Origin: an uncultured Clostridia bacterium
GTDB lineage: Bacteria > Bacillota > Clostridia > UMGS1883
Reading direction: 5' to 3'
Assembly: GCA_934454525.1 (NCBI GenBank)
Contig: CAKSFM010000024.1
Span: forward strand, 1 to 25,830
Length of the DNA: 25,830 bases
Positions within the stretch are counted from its first letter, which is position 1. Each line of letters opens with the position of its first letter. The notes below the pieces were generated by a model that saw only the letters and a list, made by a program, of their open reading frames with translations, had not been told where the DNA came from and did not search any database. The position numbers and the translations under genes are program-made. This document shows, one piece after another, positions 1 to 10,000 of the stretch.

Positions 1-10
1 GCTCATTCAT
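1..10 (-). CDS. possible start of a truncated minus-strand gene
   Basis: On the minus strand an ATG at 10-8 is followed by two further codons before the window ends (reads M-N-E). It is preceded by AAAGGAG at 27-21, with ten bases between GGAG and the ATG, which is a normal Clostridia ribosome binding site. Nothing can be said about the product. The start sits directly downstream of the foldback element at 80-352 and the stem-loop at 29-51, so those structures would lie in its 5' untranslated region if transcription comes from further right. It could also be chance, since only three codons are visible. Confidence 0.35.
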
Positions 11-28
11 TACGCTGTTTCTCCTTTT

Positions 29-51
29 CCCAAAAACCTTTGGTTTTCGGG
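29..51. other. short stem-loop next to the left-edge gene start
   Basis: Arms 29-38 and 42-51 pair with a three-base loop (CCCAAAAACC against GGTTTTCGGG, one A-C mismatch). On the minus strand it is followed by AAAAGGAG rather than a U-run, so it is not a typical terminator. It may be part of the leader of the gene that starts at 10, or a module of the adjoining repeat. Confidence 0.5.
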
Positions 52-79
52 AAACCTGAGTGATGTACGCCGTCGAAAA

Positions 80-352
80 GGCATAAGGAACCCGAACCTC
101 ATGCGGTTCAAAAAGGCAAATTTTCCGCAATAATACGTTAAAATGCTCGTTAATAGACAAACTATTAACTGCGCTTTTGCCTTTTCTTGCAAAAAATTTG
201 CTCTTTTTGAACTTGCAGACCCAATGCGCCGAAAAATTTTTGTTCAGCTGTTCTTGCAGGGTGAAGCAAGGCTATCGCCTTGCAAATCCCGAAAGAACGG
301 ATGAGCGGAAATTTAACAAGCATTGGGCGCATGTGCTCGGGTTCCTTATGCC
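80..352. repeat. structured foldback element with three-way junction
   Basis: This non-coding stretch folds on itself in a nested way. The outer arms 80-95 and 337-352 are a perfect 16-bp inverted repeat (GGCATAAGGAACCCGA). After a 4/3 internal loop the stem continues as 100-105 with 328-333. It then opens into two branches. Branch one pairs 106-115 with 203-212 and 116-124 with 193-201, 19 bp with one bulge, and has an 8-bp hairpin inside (149-156/162-169). Branch two pairs 220-227 with 320-327 and contains 250-255/293-298, 259-261/288-290 and a hairpin 266-272/277-283 with loop TATC. No convincing ORF is present. The adjoining segment recurs inverted at the right window end, so the element is probably a dispersed repeat. 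It may be transcribed as a structured RNA, or act as DNA. I do not recognise the family. Confidence 0.65.
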
Positions 353-451
353 TCAACCCAAAGCTAACGCTTTGGCTCAGTTTGTTAATTCCAAAGCTTT
401 TTTCCTATCCCCTTGAAAAAGCGGAGGCTGTTTAAAAAGTCAATTGACTTT
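345..451 (+). repeat. dispersed repeat, left copy (107 bp)
   Basis: These 107 bp recur as the reverse complement at 25724-25830 with about two differences (CGGAGGCTG here, CAGAGACTG in the other copy). The segment covers the outer edge of the foldback element, a hairpin with arms CCAAAGC 358-364 and GCTTTGG 369-375 (loop TAAC), an AT-rich stretch and the left half of the terminator palindrome. The right copy is cut by the window edge, so the true repeat is probably longer and includes the whole foldback. Confidence 0.9.
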
Positions 452-470
452 TTTAAACAGCCTCTTTTTT
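424..470. terminator. bidirectional rho-independent terminator
   Basis: A near-perfect palindrome (424-464, one bulged T) forms a long stem with GAGGCTG at its base and loop AATT. It is followed by six T on the plus strand (465-470). On the minus strand it is followed by CCGC and five T. It lies 13 bases past the stop of the SLH giant protein and would end that operon. The same palindrome family appears at 17016-17053 and, interrupted, at 25431-25751. Confidence 0.85.
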
Positions 471-477
471 GCGCTTT

Positions 478-3400
478 TTATTTACCTGTTTCGAGAAATC
501 TTTGCAGAATTGCGGCAATTTCCGCTCTTGTCGCATTTTCAGACGGATTGATGGTGGATTCTGTTCTTCCTTTCATCAATCCTGCGCCCACTGCGTACAT
601 AACGGCAGGAACTGCATATTCGGAAATGCTTTCCGCATCGGTATAAGAAAGAATATTTGTGTTTTCTCCAACAGACACATCGTAACCCTTATACTGCGCA
701 AAACGATACAGAATGGCTGCAATCTGTTCGCGCGTGACAGTGTTATCGGGTGCAAATTCACTTTCGGAAACACCGTTTACAATACCGTTCTGCTTTGCCC
801 AAAGAACTGCATTTGCATAGTATGCGTCAGCCGGCACATCAGCAAAGGACTTTTCACCGCTTACAGGCGGTTCACCCTCCGTGCGATAGAGCACGGTGAC
901 GAGCATTGCCCTTGTTGCCGCAGTGTTCGGCGAGAACAAATCGGCGCTTGTTCCGTTGAACAAGCCGTTTTTAGCAGCATATTCAACATTTTTAAAGAAC
1001 CAGTCATTTTCCGAAACATCAGCAAACGGATTTTTCCATTCACCGGACGCGTTTTCAATCCATTTTGCATAAAGCGTGAAGCTCTTTGTCACGCTGCTTT
1101 CAAAATCATACGGAGCGGTCAGCTGCTTATCGGTATACCAGCCGTCAAAGGCGAATCCGTCTTTCACGGGATTTTCAGGTTTAACAGCCTTATTGCCCGA
1201 TTGCAGCCTTTGGCTTTCAATGCGGCTGCCGCCGTTTGCGTTGAACGCAACAGTATAGTAAGCGTTTCTGCTGCCCGAGGATGATCCGCGGGATTTTGTT
1301 TCAAGTGCGGCAATTGCATTTGAAACTGCCGTTGCGGCATTGTCAATATCACTTTGCGCTGCGCCTGCCGCTGAAAGAAGCTGCTCTGCGCCGTCTATGG
1401 CATTTTGCAGATTGTTCCAGCTTTCGTTTGTATAACCATCGTTTGTGATTTGCTTTGCCTCGGCTATAATCTTTTTCAAATCCTCGTAATTAAGAGATTT
1501 GTCAGTCGTTTCGACAACGATGCCGTCCGTCAATGCCTCGTTTCCGCCGAGAGCAAATGCGGCGCGGATAAGTGACTGCCCGGCAAGACCTGCCGTGACG
1601 GTTGTTCCGCTGAGCGACGCTGCCGTTCCGCCGGCTATTTCAATCGATGTTGACTTAAGCTCCGTGATATCGATTTTCTCACTGCCTGAAATTCCGAACA
1701 CGCCGATTTCAGCGTTTTCACCCTCGGAGAGTGCAAGTTTTCCGTCCGTTATCGGTTTATCCGAAGAGAATACTTCAATCGAAGTTATTTCGGAAATTTT
1801 CCGATTCAGAAGCGATATTGTTTTAACGGTTTCATTCCCTGCTTTATCTCTTGCGATGATTTCTATCTCTGCTTTTGCAAGCTTTGCGGCATCGCCGAGC
1901 GGAAGCGTTGCTTTCATAAGTCCGTCCGCAAAGATGTCCTGCTCCTGCGGCAAAGCATTTTTACCGTTGATTTTAAAGAAGTAGTCCGCGCTGCTGTCAG
2001 CCATTGCGCTGATTGTCACGCTGCTGCCGCCGAATGTGCTGCCGTTCTTCGGAGATGCGAGCATCACTGTCGGCGCGGTTGTGTCAATGCTGATTATGTT
2101 CTGCACAATAACGCTGTCGTTTTCTTCATCAACGGCGTGAAATTCAACATTGTAATCACCGTCCGCAAGTGAAACGGCTTGCGTGATTTCGGTGCTTTTA
2201 TCCTTAAATTCGTACCATTTTCCGTTGGCGGTTTGTGAATTGATATACAATTCTCCGCTTACCGGAACATCGGATTCAATTCTGATTGCACCGGAGGATT
2301 TATCATATTCAAGGTTTACTTCCGGCGGTGTTGACGCTTTCAGAGCAACGCTGTCCGATGTTTTGCAAGCGCTGCACCAATAAATTTCGTTACCCTCCGA
2401 ATCCTTTGCAATGTTACAAAGTCTGACCTTAGCGGTGTACTGCTTTCCGGGAGTGTAGCCGACTGTTGTGCTTCTGCCTGTCGGCTTTCCGTCCTCGTCC
2501 ATAACGGGCATTTCATATCTTCCGCCGACGATGATTTCCTCACCTTTTTTAAAGTACAGACCTGCATCGGCAAGCTTTCCGTCCTCATATACTTCAACCA
2601 TATATCCGTCAAAGCTTGTTTCGTTTGTATTTGCAGTGATTTTCAGCATATCGTTTCCGCAGTTTTCAATCAGAACGCTTTCGCATCCCTGCGGCGCTTT
2701 CGCATTTGCAACCGTAATTTTACCGGCATCAATGCTGCTGAACGCTGTTTCTTCATCACTGAGCGAAATTTTAACGCTGTATTCTCCGCTTGCAAGCTTT
2801 TCCGGAATTGCAATATCCGCGGTTTTTGCATTTGCCGATATTTCCTTTTCGTTCAGAACAACATCGCCGTTTTCGCCGCCATCGCTTACGGAAACGATAA
2901 TTTTCGCGGTATCGGTAATATTTGTTCCGTTCCAGTTCACTGTGAGGATGTTTCCGCTGAGCTGTGCATCTGCCGAAGTAAGTTCGCTTATCGGCTTAAC
3001 CTCAATTGCACTGACGTCATATGCATTTCCGTCGGAAAAATCAATCAGAATACTATCCGCCGTGCGCGTTTTCGGGATTGCAATATATGCTGCATTCCCC
3101 GTAATATTGATATTTGCTTTTTTGAGCGCCGCCGTCTTTTCCGCATCGGAAGCGTTGTGGCCGGGCGCGTTATAGTAATTCAAGCCAAAATCGCTGCCGC
3201 CCTGTGTGACAGACATAATTCTTTTAAGCTCCGCTTCGGAAAGCTCTTTTCCGTCGGCACGGCTTACGGAGAGAATGTAATCGGTTTGTTTGCCGAAGCT
3301 TACCAAATGGCTTGTGCGTTCGTTATTGGTAAATATTTCGGTTTTTCCATTGTCAAGGCTCATCAAGCTTATGCCGGCAGACTGTGCTTTTTTCTCCCTT

Positions 3401-6400
3401 TCGGCAAAGTCGGGAACTGCCGTGCTTCCGGCGCTATAGGAAAGGTTTCCTCCGACGGAGGCAAACTGCACCTCGCCTGTTGCGCTGTCCTTGCCCACTT
3501 CGACAGGCTTTAGCATTTCGTTAAACATCACTTTTGTTCTTCTCACGCCTGCATCATCCGCAGCCGACAGTGTTGAGAAATCCTGACTGCCGCTCGGATT
3601 TCCGTGCGTGAATTCAATGCTGCCGCCCCAGTAATATGTGAATCCGACTTTGATAAGGCTGAGCACCTCCATCGAACCCCAAACCTTTTGACTGCCGCCG
3701 CCAAGCTCTGCCGAAGCAAGCTCCATACCGCCGACAATCGGGATATAATCCGGAAGTCCGATTGCAACATTAAGCACAAACTGAACAAAATCGGCTGTGT
3801 CACGCCCTGCCGCTGCCGTTATGGTCATTCTGCCTTTCATTATCTGCAAAAAATTTACCCCTGCCGACAAATTCATGTTAAAGTTCGGATACCAGCCGAC
3901 CGCGATTTCACCGCCGTCAAGAAACTTTGCGTTTTTAAGCATTTTCAGGCTGAGGTCATCAAATGATATTTTCATTGAACGCAGCGAAAGCTCCAGATCT
4001 GCACTTCCGGTCATGATTTTTGTTATATCGAACTCAACGTGCAGCAAAAGCGTGAGCGGCGGTATTCCGTCTTTTCCGTAAATTGTGTCGTAAAGCTGAT
4101 CAAATCCGCCTCCGCCGCCGGTTATCCATACAACGCCGAGTCCGTCAACATTGAATCCCGGTTCAAAGCCGCCGATTGTGAAGTAAAGCTTGTCGGGAAT
4201 CGGCGCACCGGACGGAGATTCTTTTACTACAAGGGATAAAGCCATGGAAAGATTTGCAAGCTCAACATCTGCGTCCACACCGACATTGTAGCTGCCGATT
4301 GTGTTTATGCTTAAATCGCCCTCGATTTTATTCGGGAGGAATTTAACTATCTGCGGCAGTGTAACATGCGCACTCATATTAATTCCGAGATAGCCGGGGT
4401 TTTTACCGCCGTAGAGAACATCATGAATTGACGCTCCGAGTTCAACGCGGCTTGCCTCCTCATTTGTCGGGGGAACGTCCTTTTCCTTAGTCTGTGACCT
4501 GAACTCTCCGGTATCTTCGTCGAATGTCAGTCCAAAGGTATACCCGTCGTCACTGTCGTCATACTGAATTTCCTCCGCGCGTGTCGTCCATCTTGCGCCG
4601 GCAGCTGTATTCTGCCTTACGGCTGCCGCGCCGCCCGGCGTCATAAATCCGAGATCAAGGCTTCCGCCGAATGATATTATGTCAGACTTTGTATTATCAT
4701 CATTCTGAATTTTTCCGAGAACGCCGTACTTCATATCAATCAGGAATCCGCCGACTGTCGTCAGTACATCAAATGCGTTATCCCATTTAAGCTCGATGAA
4801 ATCCTGACCGGCAGTCAGCTCCCCGTTTTCCAGAACCTCACCGTCGGAGCTATACTCCGGAATGAGATACTCCGTGCCGCCGTTTAAGCGAAACGCCGCA
4901 GTGCCGCTGCGCACCGTTGTGTTTGCACCGACAGTTGTTATTTTCCCGTCCATGAGAACCGCAACGCTGCCGTCCGCCTTTTCTTCAAGGCTCAGATCAT
5001 TTCCGTGATAGTTTAAGATATGGTTTATATTCACATCTTTATCCTTGCCCGTCAAACGGTAGAAGTTTTTATTTTCATTGTCCCGGGAAATGTCACCTCT
5101 GAAAGTGAGGAGCAAATCATCCTCGCTAAGCTTCGCTTTTTCAAACGCTTCTTCTGTTCTGTATGGCACAATCTTATATTTATTATCCTTATCGCGCTGC
5201 ACCGTGACAACGCCGTAGAACGCATTTGCATATTTTTTGTCGGCTGAAATGCGCACAGTCATGCCATCCGATGTAAAGTCCTGCGGAAGTCCGTGAAGCG
5301 CAATTCCGGCATTTTTCATGCTGCTCTGAAGCACCGGCTCACCCGTGCCGCTTTTCCAAAGAAAGTGCAGCTGATATTCGCCGGGTTCCATATAATCCTC
5401 GAGCATCATTGTAACACCGGAGGAAGGATCCTCCCCGTCGTACATCAGATTCTCTGTCGGAATTTCATAGCTTTTTCCGCTTTCACCGCGGAGATATATT
5501 TTATCCAGCAAATCGCTTCTGAAAAATTCTGTGCCGCGCCCCGAAACGGTTATGTATCGAATATCCTGATTATAGACGGTTTCCGGAGCAAGACCTGTGA
5601 GTGTGATTGCCGGAAGGCTTGCGTTCCTGCCGGGGAGAATGATGTGGTTTTCCGCTGCGGCAAGGCAATATTCCTCGGCATAGTGCCCAAGTTCGTTGAC
5701 GCTTTCATCCATATCAAAAACCTTGATGATAAATGAACCGAGCTGCGAACGCTCCTGCGGGGTGAATTTGAAATCAAAATATGTTACTCGGTTCTCACCG
5801 CTTCCGAAATCAAGAATATCGGTATAAACCGGGTCGGTGTTATCATATGTGATCCAGCTTCCGCTGTCCGTTTGCCGCTGAGTTTCAAATCCGAGTGCAT
5901 ATGCGACAACGGCAAGGCTTTTATAATTCTTTCCGGCATATTGAGGATTTGTGAGATTTACATTTATGCGGACAACATTGTCCGTTCCCTCCGAACCCAT
6001 GTACGCTGTGCGCGAGTCATCCTTGAAGCTCAGCTTTGACGGCGCAGTTGTGTTTATAATCACATTGTTTTCTTTATTTTTCAGATTCGCCGTGACCCCG
6101 TAATAGGTTGAGAACGACTTTTCTCCCCCGGCTGCAACAGTGCCGAGGTCATAGTAAAGCGCAGCGGCGCTGTCTGCCGTTTTCTTGTTATTCAGGCTGT
6201 TCGTGAAGTTCAGCGTTTCATCAGGATCATAGTCAAACACGGTTGCCGCAATGTTCGCCCAGTGAGCAAACGTCATTTTATATGGCTTTTGCTCCGTGAA
6301 AACGCTGTTCACTCCGTACGCAACAATGTCAGATGAATAAGGATTATCCCTTACAAAATAGTCTGACGGCATTCTGATTGAAGAATCCTTTGATGAATCC

Positions 6401-6999
6401 CATGTTCTTTCAAACTCGAAATATTCATATCCCTGACCGAGATTCTGCTTCGGAACTTCATAATAGCCGTAATCCTTTTCGCCGAGCTGTGTGTCGATAA
6501 GCACACGGCTTTTAATCCTTTTATCACCCGATGAGGTGTTTCTCACTGTGTAGGTTATCATTGCCGTGCCGAGCTGCTCGGAGGAATCGTTGTTCACAAG
6601 CGAAATATTCTGTTCAACCTCGAAATCCTCTGCGCTCCATGTGCTTTTTATATAGTTGCCCTCGGGGTCCGTCTCCGTCACAACCTCCCGGCTGCTGCCG
6701 AGGATTCCATACTTCTCCCCGAAAACATATTCCTTTCCGTCCGCCTGAAACGAGGTGAATGATGTGTCATAATTTTCTCCGCGGTGCGTGAGCATGGCAT
6801 TATTATCGCTCTTTTTGAGAATGTCACCCTCGCGCGTTGAGATTACATATCCGCCGTTTTTATTGTTGACAACGACTTTTATATATTGGTTTGAAATTTC
6901 AGTTGTGCCGTCCTCCTGCGCGGCAAAAGCCGATTGCAGCGGAGCTAATGAAAGCGCCAGTGAAACTGCCAGCATTACTGACAAAAAACGTTTAATCAT
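478..6999 (-). CDS. giant secreted SLH-anchored surface protein (2173 aa)
   Basis: Residues 1-26 form a signal peptide (hydrophobic core, cleavage near AFA-AQ). The C-terminus holds three SLH domains (about 1987-2173, with TRAM, TREQ and TRAE motifs), which bind secondary cell-wall polymers, so the protein should sit on the cell surface. Before them is a Flg_new/InlB-type repeat (about 1912-1980, FNANGG...GWYTD...LYAKW) and a FIVAR-like helical segment (about 1834-1903). Ig/Fn3-like beta modules fill about 1430-1830. The N-terminal part (about 30-320) looks like a beta-sandwich of the carbohydrate-binding kind. Residues about 745-1160 are long alternating hydrophobic beta strands that I cannot assign. 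The start has GGAGGTG at 7017-7011. It is the last gene of the operon, 22 bp after the 2464-aa gene. No catalytic motif was recognised; adhesion or matrix building is an inference. Confidence 0.93.
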   Translation of the reverse strand: MIKRFLSVMLAVSLALSLAPLQSAFAAQEDGTTEISNQYIKVVVNNKNGGYVISTREGDILKKSDNNAMLTHRGENYDTSFTSFQADGKEYVFGEKYGILGSSREVVTETDPEGNYIKSTWSAEDFEVEQNISLVNNDSSEQLGTAMITYTVRNTSSGDKRIKSRVLIDTQLGEKDYGYYEVPKQNLGQGYEYFEFERTWDSSKDSSIRMPSDYFVRDNPYSSDIVAYGVNSVFTEQKPYKMTFAHWANIAATVFDYDPDETLNFTNSLNNKKTADSAAALYYDLGTVAAGGEKSFSTYYGVTANLKNKENNVIINTTAPSKLSFKDDSRTAYMGSEGTDNVVRINVNLTNPQYAGKNYKSLAVVAYALGFETQRQTDSGSWITYDNTDPVYTDILDFGSGENRVTYFDFKFTPQERSQLGSFIIKVFDMDESVNELGHYAEEYCLAAAENHIILPGRNASLPAITLTGLAPETVYNQDIRYITVSGRGTEFFRSDLLDKIYLRGESGKSYEIPTENLMYDGEDPSSGVTMMLEDYMEPGEYQLHFLWKSGTGEPVLQSSMKNAGIALHGLPQDFTSDGMTVRISADKKYANAFYGVVTVQRDKDNKYKIVPYRTEEAFEKAKLSEDDLLLTFRGDISRDNENKNFYRLTGKDKDVNINHILNYHGNDLSLEEKADGSVAVLMDGKITTVGANTTVRSGTAAFRLNGGTEYLIPEYSSDGEVLENGELTAGQDFIELKWDNAFDVLTTVGGFLIDMKYGVLGKIQNDDNTKSDIISFGGSLDLGFMTPGGAAAVRQNTAAGARWTTRAEEIQYDDSDDGYTFGLTFDEDTGEFRSQTKEKDVPPTNEEASRVELGASIHDVLYGGKNPGYLGINMSAHVTLPQIVKFLPNKIEGDLSINTIGSYNVGVDADVELANLSMALSLVVKESPSGAPIPDKLYFTIGGFEPGFNVDGLGVVWITGGGGGFDQLYDTIYGKDGIPPLTLLLHVEFDITKIMTGSADLELSLRSMKISFDDLSLKMLKNAKFLDGGEIAVGWYPNFNMNLSAGVNFLQIMKGRMTITAAAGRDTADFVQFVLNVAIGLPDYIPIVGGMELASAELGGGSQKVWGSMEVLSLIKVGFTYYWGGSIEFTHGNPSGSQDFSTLSAADDAGVRRTKVMFNEMLKPVEVGKDSATGEVQFASVGGNLSYSAGSTAVPDFAEREKKAQSAGISLMSLDNGKTEIFTNNERTSHLVSFGKQTDYILSVSRADGKELSEAELKRIMSVTQGGSDFGLNYYNAPGHNASDAEKTAALKKANINITGNAAYIAIPKTRTADSILIDFSDGNAYDVSAIEVKPISELTSADAQLSGNILTVNWNGTNITDTAKIIVSVSDGGENGDVVLNEKEISANAKTADIAIPEKLASGEYSVKISLSDEETAFSSIDAGKITVANAKAPQGCESVLIENCGNDMLKITANTNETSFDGYMVEVYEDGKLADAGLYFKKGEEIIVGGRYEMPVMDEDGKPTGRSTTVGYTPGKQYTAKVRLCNIAKDSEGNEIYWCSACKTSDSVALKASTPPEVNLEYDKSSGAIRIESDVPVSGELYINSQTANGKWYEFKDKSTEITQAVSLADGDYNVEFHAVDEENDSVIVQNIISIDTTAPTVMLASPKNGSTFGGSSVTISAMADSSADYFFKINGKNALPQEQDIFADGLMKATLPLGDAAKLAKAEIEIIARDKAGNETVKTISLLNRKISEITSIEVFSSDKPITDGKLALSEGENAEIGVFGISGSEKIDITELKSTSIEIAGGTAASLSGTTVTAGLAGQSLIRAAFALGGNEALTDGIVVETTDKSLNYEDLKKIIAEAKQITNDGYTNESWNNLQNAIDGAEQLLSAAGAAQSDIDNAATAVSNAIAALETKSRGSSSGSRNAYYTVAFNANGGSRIESQRLQSGNKAVKPENPVKDGFAFDGWYTDKQLTAPYDFESSVTKSFTLYAKWIENASGEWKNPFADVSENDWFFKNVEYAAKNGLFNGTSADLFSPNTAATRAMLVTVLYRTEGEPPVSGEKSFADVPADAYYANAVLWAKQNGIVNGVSESEFAPDNTVTREQIAAILYRFAQYKGYDVSVGENTNILSYTDAESISEYAVPAVMYAVGAGLMKGRTESTINPSENATRAEIAAILQRFLETGK

Positions 7000-7021
7000 A
7001 ATATTTTCACACCTCCGTTTA

Positions 7022-10000
7022 TCAGTTTACATACACATAAAGCAGGTACATCTTTCGTCCCTCTTCCTGTGCAAGAACAGTGTAATATCCCTTGTGCGGC
7101 GCGTCAAAACCATCGGCTGCGTCAAAGCCTTTGGCATACTTCATCTGCGCCGCGGTTTTATATCCCTGCGCATAATAAAGCTTTGCGGTTTTGCCTGCGT
7201 TCAGGATTCTGATTTTTCCCGCCGCCGTTGTGTACACATCGTTGGCATAAACGGATGTGCCGTTTACGTTGAATTGATAAATATCTTTCAGAACAACAAC
7301 CGAGCACTTCTTTTCGGCAGCGTTTCCGAGCCTGTCTGCCGCGGTAATTTTCGCCGTGTATGTACCCTCTTTTTCAAGGTTTACAGCTCCGAGATCTATT
7401 GTCAGTTTCACGCCGCCGTTCACTTCTCCGAACTTATCTCCTATCGGAGCGTTTGCTCCGGACTGCGTGTCGGCTGCTTCAATTACCTCTTCAATTTCGG
7501 CAATTGCTTCCTCCCTGCCGGTTCCTGCTTTCAGAACAATGCTGCCGCCGAGCTTCACCGCCGGGGGCGTTCTGTCAATAACAGACACATTCGTTTCAAC
7601 CGAATTTTCATGCCCCCATTTATCAGCCGCCGTCACCTGATAAGAACCGTTTTCGGAAACAATGACGCTGTAATTATATGTCTTTCCGTTTGATTCAACC
7701 TTTTCTGCCGTAACGGCAATCGGAGCGCCCGACTTTGTTTTCGCCGTCACTTTGATTCCGTCAGCCGTTTCATCGGTAACATTTAAGAGGATTCGTACAT
7801 CCTTATTTGTATAGAAATTGCCTGCCTTATAGCTGTCATTGCCGGAAAGTTCCGAACCGCTGCCCACATAATCAACGCTCATTTTTATGTTGGGCGCCAG
7901 ATCGTCAATATCCGTTATTACGGGATAATCGGAAAATACGTTTCCTGCTCTGTCCGCAAAATTGAGTGTTTGTGTGCCGTTTTCGGAAACTGTGACAATA
8001 TGGCTGTTTTTATATCCGTCCTCATGGCTTTGAAGCAGCATAACCTCCTCGCCGCCTTCAAAGACATATTCAAGCTTAACGGTGTTTCCGTCTTTCGTGC
8101 GCTTCGGATATCCCTCCGAAAGTTTCGGAATATCCCTGTCAATAACGCTTATCGGACCGTCCTCCGGCCGCCACAGAACGCTTGCATTATCGCGCAAATC
8201 GTAAACCGTGAGCATTGCAAGGCAGTTTTGTTTAAACTCAACCGTGAGCGTTGTTCCGCTCGTCACAGCCGTGACATAATCCCCTGTCGGATGAAGTTCT
8301 TCTTTTTTTCCGCTGTCCTTATATGCCTTGACCTCTGCCCCCTTAAGCTGCTCGTTAAATGTTATGAACAGCTTTATTGTGCTGTTTGTCGGTGTGCTGA
8401 GAAGTTCTTTTATTGCTTCCTCCGTTTTTGCGTCGATAACGCTCTGCCATCCCTCCGAAACAACCTGCGGCGGCTCTTTATCGATTGTGAGAACAGCAAT
8501 TGCAACCGTTCCGACATTTCCTGCCTTATCCGTCAGAACGAATTTTCCGACGCCGTTTAAATCAAGCTCTGTGTAGTAACCGTTTTCGTCCGATTTAAGC
8601 TCAAACGCTTTTCCGTCCGTTTTTGTTCCTGTTACATACACTCCGTTTTCAGCCAAATCGGTATCTTTAGTCACTAAGTATGCCTTAACCGTATTTCCGT
8701 CGGCTCTGTAATTCACTGTGCCTGTCGGCGCGGTTAAATCAATTGTATCCGCCGGAAGAAGAACTGCCGCACTGATTGAATTTCCGCTGCCGTTTCCGCT
8801 GATTGTCAGATTCACCGCTCTGTCAGCGCTGCTTTCGGAGGTAAACATAACAAGCTTTTCTTTTGCATAAACTTTTGCGCCGTCCGGAATATCCCCGTTT
8901 ACCGAAACGGAGGACGGAACAACCTCGCCGTTTTTGTTCAGCGCTTCAATTTTTACAGATACTGCGCGGTTTACAAGTTCAATATCTATATTATCATTTG
9001 AACCGAAACGCCCGATTGTTCTGAATCCGTTACCGTCCGCAGCCTGATATGTCAGGCGATAGTCCGCTATAATATTATCCGTTCTTTGCGCAAATGCAAT
9101 TTCAGACGCGTCGGCAGTATATGAACCTTCGTTCCCTGCCTCGTCACGGAATCGGAAAGTATATTCAAAGCTCCCGGAGGCGCTGTCAAACGTAACGCTT
9201 GACGGAGCCGCACCGTCCGCAGACGGAATAAGAGTTACACCGTCCTCGCTGAAACCCTCGATTGAATATGTCGCTGAATAGATATTCTGCTCACCCGTTT
9301 CAATGTTCTGCTCGCTTTCGGCATGGAAGCTGACAATTGCTTCCGGCGCCGTTTTATCAATATTTATTACGGGAATTCTGAATCTTTTCGTTTCACCGAG
9401 TTCGGAATTCGTGAGTGAATAGCTTAATTCTCCGTTTTCGCTGAATGTGAATTCATTCTTTCCGCCGTCAACTGACAGATTTTTTGTTTTTCCCGTATCA
9501 ATAGTTATTGTCACATCGGCGGAAACCTTTGTCTGAGGTGTTATTTCCTTTCCGTCTGCCGCAAATTTCAGTGTATGCGCAAACGCCGCTCCGAAAACAT
9601 CGGCATAAATATTTTCTGACGCGCTCTCCCCGAACAGGTCGGTGAATCCTATTTCCGTTATTCCGTCAGAATATATCGGAACGCTATCATAAGAAAGCGC
9701 ATATTTGCCGTTCGTGCCGTCCATGATTACAGGCACACTGAAATTAAGAGCTTCGCCGTATTTCCATATCGGATAACCGTTTGCGCCCTTAGCATTTGTT
9801 ACCTCTGCCTTTTTGCCATACAGCGGTGTTTCAAAATTGTATTTATATTCACTTTGATTACCTGCGCTGTCCTCCAAAATAAGAGTTAGCGAGGTTATCG
9901 GAACAGTTTGAGAATATTTCGCATATATTTCGGCGGTGATTTCTCCGTTTTCCGCATTGAATCCGCCCGACATCATTCCCGGCACATCTTTTATGCCATA

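Noticed and set aside
165..416. Short ORFs within the foldback and repeat region
   Set aside because: They run through inverted arms and hairpins, differ between strands without any domain, and have no ribosome binding site. The base pairing explains the sequence better.
80..470. Integron attC site, retron or CRISPR-like array
   Set aside because: There is no integrase, reverse transcriptase or cas gene, no direct repeat with spacers, and no attC core motif layout. Only the foldback structure is supported.
469..1284. Plus-strand ORF of 271 codons
   Set aside because: It lies antisense to the SLH region of the 2173-aa protein, has no ribosome binding site, and its translation is Cys/Phe/Arg-rich as expected for a shadow frame.
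6788..7693. Plus-strand ORF of 301 codons spanning the junction of the two giant genes
   Set aside because: Both giant genes have strong starts, signal peptides and recognisable domains on the minus strand; this frame shows no domain and no ribosome binding site.
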